The notes under the pieces were generated by a model. That model was not told the DNA's origin, did no database searches, and saw only the letters and a list, made by a program, of their open reading frames with translations. Positions 11,001 through 19,782 of a DNA stretch of 34,263 nt are shown in pieces. This stretch comes from Perkinsus olseni (taxonomy: Eukaryota; Perkinsozoa; Perkinsida), in contig JABANN010000377.1 of assembly GCA_013115125.1 (NCBI GenBank), forward strand, positions 1 to 34,263. The letters are read 5' to 3'. Made by a program: the position numbers and the translations under genes. Numbering within the stretch: position 1 is the stretch's first letter; each line of letters begins with the position of its first letter.

Positions 11001-13090
11001 CTCATGCCGAGCTCTTCACGCGTTGATGTCTCATGGTCTCTGTGTTCGCTACGGGGCTCATCACGCTCAGAGTCGAATTGAGAACAACTGGTTACGAGCT
11101 CGCTCAGGTCGAACAAGTGACCAGAAGTCCTTCGAGTCGAAGGGCGTGGTTCGGTGAAGGGTGTACATGTCGAAGGCTTCGACATGTACAAAATTAATAC
11201 AGCAAGCCCGGCAGTTATGCTTTACCAACATCATCATCGATGAGCCCTCAGGGTTCGGGGCTTTGCGCTAACATACGCTTAGCTGCGCCAGAAAAGGTTC
11301 TGTCGAGGCTGTTGATCCATACGAGCTCCCGAGTTGGTATTGAGCATTGCATAAGAATTCCAGAGGAGAATAGGGTAGCACTCGTATTAGCTTCGGCGAT
11401 ACGCTCAGCATTCTCGCCAACGGTTTTTGTATAACTGCGTTGCCGTTAGCTGTTCTCCTGCTACAGGAGCTGGAGGAGGAGGAGAGCTCATGGCTCGCCA
11501 AGCGGGTAGCGGCAAAAGTATACACTAGGTGTGAGGAAACGATGGCCCCTCACCTTAAGAAAGAGCAACTCGTTCGCAGAGAACACGTCCTTTGACCTCA
11601 TCCCCTCGGCTGTACCATCGGACGGCACGTTCTCCACAGTAAACGTCTTCTTCTCTCGTCGTAAGACAGTAGTAGTGTACCTTATTGCCTTCATGGACGA
11701 CATCGAGCACCCTTGCGACGTACTTGATAGGACCACGGCCCCTCCCCTCGAGAATCTGGACCCTGCAGAAGGTGTCCCCTAGCTTCACAGCCTCGGCCGT
11801 GGTCCGTATCTCCCCGCAGCACGCCTTACTATCGGCAAGGGCACTGCAGGGGTTTAATATATATGATTCGTACTGAAGGGAAAAATAAGATTCTACAATG
11901 GCTGACCTCGCCGGCGCCCTACTCCCTTGATCCAGGCGTCGTAGATTCGCCTTATCTGCTCGATCACTCGAGGCTCCACTTCCTTCACGTATCCGCAATG
12001 TAACCTCAGAGAAGCCCTCGCGATACCCTCCCAATCTCCGCGATGCTCTCGCCAGGAATTGAACCTGCGCCCCCATCCTTCGCGGCTGCGGCAGCACCCG
12101 ATGCTCACATTGTGAATAGACTTATACGAACTGTCTGTTGTTCATCCGAGTCGTTCTCAGCAACTCCGCACAGTCGCATACGTTTCACCGAGCCCCCAGC
12201 TGGCTGATGACTTAACCGGAGATGGGGTACTTGGGCACAGAAGGGCAAGGGTTCGCCACGTATGAACCTGGACACTCACATCCCGCGTGAGAATCACTCT
12301 CACCGGACCACCTGATTAAGCGTAGTTTCTTCTCGAATATTGAGTCCTGCCGTCGCAATCCCCCTATTTGTGAGATATGCTGGACCCTCGGGCGGAATCT
12401 CATGGTAGGGTTCTTCCAGATTCGGTAGGTACTAAACAGGAAAAGAGCGCAAGATACGCAGGGACGCCCTGTGGTCACCCTCCCACCTGAGTCTTGACGA
12501 CTCCTCCTCAAGTCTGGTACGCTGTGGCGGACTGAAAGAACAACACCTCTACGTCTCGTGCGCACTCGGTCATTCGGTCCACCTGGTTGTGAGAGGATCT
12601 CCTAGGGCCCTCCAAGGTCCGAGCCAAGAAGGTGGCGGTTTTATGATCACGACACCGTACGACTGTCCGTATCTGTCGGTACACCCGTTTCGAGTCCGAT
12701 TTGGGCAAATGATGGTACCACGTTACTTGGCATGAAGCTTTATGAAGAATTCATAAGGGTCATCGAACTCCTCGGCTGATGCATAGTAAACCGGCGAAGG
12801 CGGGATTATCGACGACGAGGCCTGTGACCAGCAACAAGATTTTCACAGACGCAGCCCTGGCAGTCCCGCCCGAGTCCCCATGAGTAGCAGCAGCGGGGAA
12901 GGCTCACATCTGGCTCCAATCCACCATGGCTACTCTCAGCTGCACTATCCTGCTCACGCTTATTGGTCACGGTGGCTGGGAGGTGCTGCTGCTGCTGTTC
13001 ATGTAATGGGAGTGAAGGAAGCATGGAACTCCTGTAGCGGTAACTTATCCGGCAATGATACAGAGCCCTTCCGTGGATTGTAGACGGCAT
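8060..13090 (-). CDS. KDM5: KDM5/JARID1-type JmjC histone lysine demethylase (many short introns)
   Basis: This should be a nuclear Fe(II)/2-oxoglutarate demethylase of methylated H3K4. The domains appear in KDM5 order on the minus strand. JmjN (about 12800-12615) contains ASAEEFDDPYEFFIKLHAK, spliced to YGQSYGVVIIKPPPSW. The KDM5-specific linker FRPRVQHISQ is near 12400. An ARID-like helical stretch lies near 12080-11920, then a BAH/Tudor-like segment (about 11790-11560). A PHD finger follows (CEAC ... LHVSC ... WFCPRC, about 10845-10610). JmjC (about 10120-9480) has the iron ligands CWHAED and GAYHGG and the 2OG lysine in GAAKIW. A C5HC2 zinc finger (CCICRQFC ... CNLHIGACCGH) sits near 8950-8800. 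The tail ends in SELIDKLTQ. All catalytic residues are present. The start is uncertain: 13090 (MPSTIHG) or 13024 (MLPSLPL). Middle exon joins are not fully resolved. Confidence 0.85.
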
Positions 13091-13218
13091 ATCGATCAAG
13101 ACGTCATAGCTGAACAACGCCCAACGAGGACAGCATGCGTGCTGAGGGAAAACACAGTGCGACACGTGAGCTGAATTTTAGGGCGCGCGCGGTACGTGGC
13201 GGCGCACTTACGTGGCTT

Positions 13219-14822
13219 CTAAGGCTGTCCTCCTATTATGACCTGTCCAACTTCGTGAGTGTGGTGTTCCGGTGCAAAGTCCAAGCGTCTGATAGGTTGA
13301 TGGCAGAGGCTGCGATGATAGACGAAAAGAATTGTGTGTAACTGATTGGGTCTCAACGTACGGATGCTTGGGTCTTCGGACGTATCTAGAGGTCGTCGGC
13401 TCACACCCACAGCGGTAGTTGAGAGGGACCAGGCAGCCACGAATATCGGCGACCAGCCCACCGATCATGATTCGGGGGAACACAAGAAAGTAGCCATAGA
13501 CCAGTGCCACAAGAGGCATGATACATGGGAAGGAGAAGGGATGAATATCCCTAACACGATATGAATGTAACGAATCCTGACTACTCATAGTGGCCGGGGG
13601 CTAGGAAGGGAAGGGTCAACCTCAGGATGGTGCGAAGCTCAGAAAGACGGCCGAAGCAGCTACCGCGACTCGAGCTATGGTCCTCTTCGAGAAAGGGGAC
13701 GTCCGGCTCGAAAGGACCTCTGTCGGCGTGAAATGCTCGGCAACAGGCATGTCACTGTGAAGGGCGCTTTCACTCTCGGTTTTATGAGCACCTGGGTTAC
13801 GGGCAATAGGGATGTCTTGCACGTCAGCGCCAAGTGAAAGAAATGCTCCCCAGACGAAGAGAGTGCCGGTAACGGTGAGGCAACAGGCCGTTTCAGGGCC
13901 GCATGAGATGAGGGAAACTCTATCGGGGAGTGGTACACGCGAAGGGGTTCTCAACAGCTTTACACCCTCGCCGTACCCCAGCTCCCCTCTGCGACCAGAC
14001 CCGAAGGATAATACAGAACCATCATGACGCAAACAAAGGGAAAAGATACCACCACAGGCAACGTCCTTGGTAGCCTTGCCTCGCAAAGCAACCACTTCGG
14101 TTGGGACGGCTGCATACAACTGCTGCCCACCAATACCCAGCTGACCCTGGGAGTTGTCACCGACTCCGAAGATCCTTCCTCCCTCACAGACAAAAAGGGC
14201 ATGCTTCCACCCCGCGGCCATCGTCAAGACTTTGCGAGTCATCGGCAGCAGTCGTAGTCTGGGAGTCAAAGCGGGGTCGTTGAATAGCGCCCGAGCGTCG
14301 GCCTCGGTGATAGGATTGAGCCGCCTGGCGAGGTCCACTGCGGGCATGCTTCTATCGTGGTCTGGCACCCCAGGCTGAACGCGATACAGCAGGTGGCGGT
14401 CCGTTAAATAGAGCACCATTCCAGTGGACAGAAGCCAATACACAGAATGGGCAATCTCGACGACCTTTATGAAGTTGCCTTCGCGACAAAAGGACGCGAG
14501 TTCGGCTGGACAACCGATCTCGGCTGGTGGGAGGGGGCTGTGCAAGACGACTAACCCTGACGGAAGGAACAGTCACGGCGAAGGCACCATGCAGGAAGGT
14601 GATGCTCGTCTCACCGTCGCGAGCCCTCCTGGAATGAGTAGCATCATCGGCGCTGAATGGCAACGACCAGTGGATACCACAGTCAGTCTTGTTCGGGTTC
14701 GTACCAGAATTCGAAGTGACGTACCTAGGGATAGGATGACGTATTGTGGAGAGGGGCCGTGAAGCGTCGGCTGTGCCGCCCCAAGGTGCCCATCGACTAT
14801 TCCTTTCGGGCAGCCTATCAGC
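13219..14822 (-). CDS. RCC1-repeat (beta-propeller) protein
   Basis: The main exon (14567-13622) encodes successive RCC1 blades: FIKVVEIAHSVYWLLSTG, then TMAAGWKHALFVCEGGRIFG with GVGDNSQGQLGIGG, then DVACGGIFSLCLRHDGSVLS with GSGRRGELGYGEG, then ISCGPETACCLTVTGTLFVW. A further blade, VAAWSLSTTAVG, lies in a downstream exon near 13420. RCC1 propellers serve as Ran guanine exchange factors or as protein-interaction modules; nothing here decides which. The 5' end is unclear. A polypyrimidine-rich AG at 14823 looks like a splice or trans-splice acceptor, and short exons between 14822 and 14600 can be joined in phase, but no in-frame ATG is certain. The 3' end is placed between 13219 and 13236 depending on the last acceptor. 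Confidence 0.75.
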
Positions 14823-14933
14823 CTAGTACAAAAAAAGGATGATAAACTAACGACAACTTGAGAGTGACTCTTCTCAGTTGTCCTCTTCAACGCAGACAGG
14901 ATTCGGCCGAGGTTGGGAGTCAGTCACCGTGGG

Positions 14934-16392
14934 TTACAGTGCACTCAGGGTCCTAGCGGATGATGACCATCTGTACGGCCGTCCCTCCCTGTCCTCGTCT
15001 ATAGGGAAAGTAGTCAGCACAAAATCCTCAGTGTGAGGATTGTAAACGTAGAGACCCGCATGGCCACAGAGCAAGTGGACCTGAGCACCTAGTACGGGAG
15101 GGTGAGACTCAAAGCCGGTCTGACCTCCCCGGTAGCGATGGACGTTCTGAGGTAGCGGACACGCCGGGCCACCTTCCTACGGTTCAAAGGAGGCCAGAAC
15201 CACCAAGCCATGCCACCATCCGTACCACGCCCCAAGTAGACACAAAATCTGAGATCGTGCAGACTGCGAGTCACTGCCTTTCTGGCTGCGAAAACTGGAG
15301 AAGGGAGTCGCGTCTTACTCTCCATCAGGAAGCTGCTCTTGAGGCCTCTCCCTAGCTGGCCTGCTCACTGCTCGACGTCGTGATTTCAGTACTTTCTTCT
15401 CCGCCTGCCCGGCCGCCGCCGACGACCCTGAGTGGTCGCATACCAGAGACCCCCTCCCTCTCCCTACCAGGACCCGACACTCCCTGCTCCGATACTCGAG
15501 CGAGAGACGGCGAGCAGAACAGCCTCATGGATGTCGGGTTGCTGTCACCCCAGACATGATCTGGATTCAAGCAACAGTCAGAGGGGCGATCATCACAACA
15601 GTTAACAGGCCTACTACCAAAGTCACGCCGAGCGCAGAGCCTCAACGACAAGAGGCTCAAGTCCCCTGTGAGGGCTTGGGCAGTGGTACTGATCTGGTCC
15701 ATCTCATACCGACGATAGGCAGCAGCCACCGGTATCTTGAGAGGACTTCGAGTGCCCTTTCATTAACTCCTCCTTACGAACTGTATGCTTTTACATCTAT
15801 CGGTACCACCGGGGCGTCAACCTCGGTGAGTTGGCCGCGGCAATGGGACATGATCCCTACGAACTCTGTCTCATCGACAGTCGATAGTGCAGCGAGGGCT
15901 GCCTCAGACCCTCTATTGAGTCCCTCCTCTCCGTCTTGGCTGAGAGTCTTTATCAATGACCTCACCTACCACAGTCCATGCTGCGCAATCAGTCCTACCG
16001 TAGCCTACTATCGTTGAGGGTACTCCACCTGTCCCACTAGCATCCAGTAGTCGGAAGAGCCCTGAAGACAGCGGCGCATGCCCCATGCTGTTATAGCAAC
16101 ACTTACGTACGTCGAAGGTCCTGCTCCTCGAGGAAGGTGATCTGCCGAATACCCCGCAGGTTCCGAGTCTTCAACCAACTCTGAACTGTCGTTAGTTCGG
16201 CCACGTCTGAGGACCAGCAGCGATTCGGACAGCAAGGCTGGACCGAAGAGCAGTACTTGGCCTCACAAGAGGGCACTGGACCTCCTCCCATCTCCTCACG
16301 GCACGAGGGATGCTCAGTCGACGCGCTTGCAATAATCGTGTTACCCTCCCAACCGAGCGGGCAGGGGCGGTCGACGGCCTCTGACTGTCCAT
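14934..16392 (-). CDS. Unrecognised multi-exon protein with a Cys-rich N terminus
   Basis: The reading starts at MDSQRPSTAPARSVGR (16392). It is spliced by a 32-bp intron to a Cys-rich segment (SCREEM ... CEAKYCSSVQPCCPNRCW) and then a helical stretch (VAELTTVQSWLKTRNLRG). Later exons contain SLIKTLSQDGEEGLNRGSEA (about 15960), VAAAYRRYEMDQISTTAQA (about 15729) and a basic/aromatic block (GGMAWWFWPPLNRRKVARR, about 15220). The last exon reads VHLLCGHAGLYVYNPHTEDF and ends SSSARTLSAL with TAA at 14934-14936. The Cys-rich start could bind zinc, but spacing fits no family I know. Continuity of frame across several short GT-AG introns supports a real gene. The junctions near 16090, 15950 and 15350 are ambiguous. 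I do not assign a function. Confidence 0.6.
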
Positions 16393-16501
16393 TACCTCCG
16401 TGGGACTTTACTTGTCACGTTCGTTCGCTCTGTCACTCGAGACCCAACACTACCATGATAACGCAACAACCTCGGGGCTTAACAAAATCAACGGTGACAC
16501 A

Positions 16502-17291
16502 TTAGAGGCGGCAGAGCAATATGAGCTTATCAACTAAATCGTCTTCGTGGATCGAGAGTAGGCCACCAGGGCTGATATCACAGCCCGGCCTCTGGCATGG
16601 TAGGCAAAACTCGAATAACTCATCGAGGGTGCTGCTGACAGAGCCGGAGAGGCAGCGGAAGGCTGTATCTGAGGCGATCATAGGGCAGGTGATAGGGTGT
16701 AGGCTCCTACGCTGGCTCCTACCCGGAAAGGGAAGGAGCGCGCTTTGTCCTGGACGATTCTCCGAGTTGCTTCTCTTCTACCCTTAGCCATGTAGGCTGC
16801 TATGGCCCAGGCGGCGAATGCGATCGAGACCCCCGCTGCTACTGATACCCACAGAGATGTACTGTTGGCCTCATCTGCAGGACTGAGGAGGAGGCCGATA
16901 GTCGGTGAAGCAGGGAGTCCATGGTCTAGATGGGGCGTAGTACCTTCCTCGACCTTCTGGGCCCGACGAGGTTAGTGACTCATCATCCCCCAACAAGGGA
17001 ACTGTCGACACTTTGTCACACTTGCTGCATCGCACCGTCGGGTCCAGCACAAGCTGACGGCATCGATGACATATAGGGTGTCCACAGGAGCTCAGCGGAA
17101 CCTGACGGGAGGCCAAGCCACCTCCAGGAAGGGCATCCTGGAAGTCTGAGCTCTACCATTCCAGAGGCTGATCGGCCGCATACAGCGCAGTCCGAAGCTC
17201 CCGACAACAGAGTCTCCTCGTCATCCGACGGTACCGGTGTTGCCGCTGCAGGATCAGTGACGATCGTGAGACTTTCGGTGGTATCAGACAT
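16502..17291 (-). CDS. RING-finger protein with one membrane segment
   Basis: Four exons join in phase. The start is MSDTTESLTIVTDP (17291). An acidic lead precedes a C3HC4-like RING: CAVCGRSASGM is spliced to VPLSSCGHPICHRC and followed by RCSKCDK. All eight metal ligands appear except that the spacing is split by a 52 to 55-bp intron. After a short linker comes one hydrophobic helix (SVAAGVSIAFAAWAIAAYMA), then a Cys-containing tail (FEFCLPCQRPGCDISPG) ending KLILLCRL with TAA at 16502-16504. The protein is about 187 residues. RING domains of this layout act as membrane-anchored E3 ubiquitin ligases; that role is inferred. It lies between the PqiA-type gene and the unrecognised gene, all on the minus strand. 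Confidence 0.78.
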
Positions 17292-17459
17292 GGTGGGCTA
17301 AGAGAATGACGGAGAATGACGCACCGGGAAGAGGTACGAAAGAGTAACAACCCGACGGCTTTGGGAATCTTGAAAATGATTGTAAAAATGGCAAGTTGGG
17401 TATTATATGTACTTCACCTAGAGCACCGAGCACAATTTCAGAGGACAAGCATCAACACC

Positions 17460-18941
17460 TCAGTGGTAAGGGCTGACCACGCCGCGAATGGGAGCCCCTT
17501 GGAGCGTTGACGTGACCATTCTGAGGAAGTCGTCTCCTATCGACCGTCCAATGTACATAAGGACCTGAAACGAGGCCGAGTAGTGCCGCGACGGTTCCGG
17601 GCGTGGCTCGGTTACCAGTGCTATCCACCATAGCAGATAGGGTCCCCAGTAGATTTCACACCGCAGTTTGTCGGTGGAGTTCAAGGCAGAGTTCATCACC
17701 ACTATACTCACTGTGGCCACATCCCACATAACCCAAAACCTCAACTGCCTCAGCCAGCTGGCCAGGCCCCAGCAGGAACGGCCGATCGAAGTATGGGCTG
17801 TGATGCAAGGCAAGACCCTCAGAGCCAACGGAGGCACTAGTGATACCACCATCCACAGTACTAACCTGACCAAGGCCACATCCGGTGTGCTATGGCGAAG
17901 AGGTGCTCACTCCAAAGCTGGGAGTCCCCATACGAAGACGGCAAGGACCGGTAGGGCTATGGGGTGATTATGGTATAGAATAGTCATAGCGCTCCAAAGG
18001 CTGACGTCCTTCTTATCGATATCCCTACCATTGAGGGTGATGGCCAGAGCACAGAAGCTGAATGACAAGTCACACTGGTATGCTGCATACTCTAACCCGT
18101 TGGTAGAGTACGTTACCTTATGTGAGAGGCAACGGCCCAACTAGCCAAGGCCAGACCGTTGACACTGAACGTAAGTCCTCGGCGCCACTCCGGTCTGACC
18201 TGCGCGGAGACGCTGAGCAAGTAGAAGCCCCTCGTTCGGGTACCCAGGAGTGGTCCTCTCGGTCGCGGGGGGATGCATGGACGAGCATTGCCGCAGCGGT
18301 AGAGACTAGGCAGTATCCGACAAAACATGAGAAGCCTGCGTGCAGCTCGGTCGTTATCAGGCCCTGAGAGCAGGCCCATGTTGCTAGAGCTAAGATGACC
18401 GAGGCAGCTCACTTCCACCGCTACGGACAGGAAGGCCATGAGGAAGGCCACGACGATAGCATCGGTCGTGGCCCACTTGGAGATGTACTGCACTATGTGT
18501 ATCAATACTGGGTTCTCATAATAAACTGATAGTCGCCATAATAGCAACTTCACAGCGGGGACCTGAGGGCTTGAACTGATGAGGTTGCGAGGGAGGTCAG
18601 CTCACCACTAGGGCAAAGAAGGCCAGGAGAATTGCAGGCACCAGATAGCCATCGTCCCAAAGCAAAGTGATGGTCGTGAGCGTTGACTTGGTGATTTCAG
18701 TGCCGAAGAAGCTGTAGCTGTAGAGGTTTATAGTGAGGCCCGGCAAGAGTATGGCATACGCTATGACCTGCACTCAACGCGTACGATGAGGGCGGTGACC
18801 AGGGCTCACAAACAGAACTATTCCGGTCCAATATTTCAAGGAGTGGACCGTCCCAACGGGCAACTGAGAGTCGCCGGGCTCCCATATCATGGGTATTATA
18901 TCATCATCGGGGGCCACGACAGGGATGGAGGCGGAGGCCAT
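17460..18941 (-). CDS. PqiA-domain multi-pass membrane protein
   Basis: The start is MASASIPVVAPDDDIIP (18941). Exons separated by introns of 43 to 50 bp give two PqiA-like repeats. Repeat 1 contains IAYAILLPGLTINLYSY, then LVPAILLAFFALV spliced to VPAVKLLLWRLSVYYENP, then ISKWATTDAIVVAFLMAF, the counterpart of the PqiA motif WSMxDVFVVA. It ends at LHAGFSCFVGYCLVSTAAA. Repeat 2 contains SFSFCALAITLNG, ALPVLAVFVWGLPALE, LRFWVMWDVATVSIVVMNS and YWGPYLLWWIAL, ending GVVSPYH. Bacterial PqiA sits in the inner membrane with lipid-transport MCE proteins. The role in this eukaryote is unknown, possibly organellar or endomembrane lipid handling. The join between the repeats near 18150-18260 is not resolved. 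Family call is from motif recall. Confidence 0.72.
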
Positions 18942-19022
18942 GACCAGAAACTAACCCCTGATCGAATTGCTGACAGAACGCAACAACACAAGAGAGATGG
19001 AAAAAGCCAGTACTGCTGATCC

Positions 19023-19398
19023 ACCAACGGCCGGCCTGCAGTGCTGCAGCCGGTAGTTGTAGAGGGAGTGGAGGTTGGCCGCTGTCATCACCTTCTGGTG
19101 TGGCATCCTCGATAGCAGACTCGGCTGGGTCTGGATCGGCCTTGGGGCTGACAAGATACCCAAAAGCCTGACGGACCACTCCAGGACTTGTGAGACTCTT
19201 CGAACGGTGAGGGCGGCGATTTTGGGAGGATTTCCGCAGCCTTTCACGTCGCCTTGCACGATCATCTTCGGCCACCACATATTTAGGGTACGTGTAAGGC
19301 GTCCAAATCTTCTTCAACTTATCAAAGTCGAGTGACTTGAGATACCGTACATGCTTCGCTGTGAAGGGGGCGTCCAGTAACAGCGGGTTCTCATGCCA
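19023..19398 (-). pseudogene. 376-bp degenerate copy of part of the kinase-like gene at 24755-28855
   Basis: Positions 19023-19398 align without gaps to 25824-26199, with 16 mismatches (about 96 percent identity). The matching part of the full gene encodes a stretch beginning in the last portion of the kinase-like domain (HENPLLLD) and ending in a Pro/Ala-rich linker. Identity stops sharply at both ends. Neither the signal peptide, membrane segment nor catalytic motifs are present here. In the shared frame 6 changes alter a residue and 10 are silent, which suggests that much of the divergence arose under selection. The fragment lies 82 bp upstream of the PqiA-type start codon and has no start of its own. 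Confidence 0.9.
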
Positions 19399-19782
19399 CG
19401 GGGCTCGACATAACTGGCCCGCCACGCTCGCTCAGGGTTTTTCTAATACGAGAGAGTGCAACACCGATTCCTGACGGGCACATCCTCACGCTTTCCGTGC
19501 ACCCTATATCTGGTTCGACCACTACCAAGTTGCTACTTGTGTTAGAGATGGTACTGACCACACTCACTGCCCACCCATAGTGAATGAAACACAACCCTTC
19601 ATAGTCTGTCACAAGTGTCTTTTATCCGCAATCGGTGGAAACAGATGCCTTCCAGGTGGGCGAGTGGGAATAACGTTCATTGGCTTTCTGTTCTTGGACC
19701 TAGCGTCCGATGGAATACTCGAGGGCATCTGAAGTGGGGGCGGGTAGAATAAAGTGGATTGCGGGTCACCCGCAGCACTACC
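19399..19782. other. Intergenic, between the CCT4 3' end and the duplicated fragment
   Basis: A minus-strand open frame at 19391-19612 has no recognisable motif. The stretch separates CCT4 from the duplicated fragment and the PqiA-type gene. Confidence 0.4.

Noticed and set aside
12045-12075. tRNA T-arm-like sequence on the minus strand (GGTTCAATTCC)
   Set aside because: Only four stem pairs form, no acceptor, D or anticodon arms can be placed around it, and it lies within the ARID-like exon.
13208-13588. Minus-strand 126-codon frame as a separate gene
   Set aside because: The overlapping frame contains an RCC1-like blade (VAAWSLSTTAVG), so the region is better read as the 3' exons of the RCC1-repeat gene.
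19391-19612. Minus-strand frame joined to the duplicated kinase fragment as one gene
   Set aside because: The frame differs, the junction has no clear splice sites and no known motif is present.
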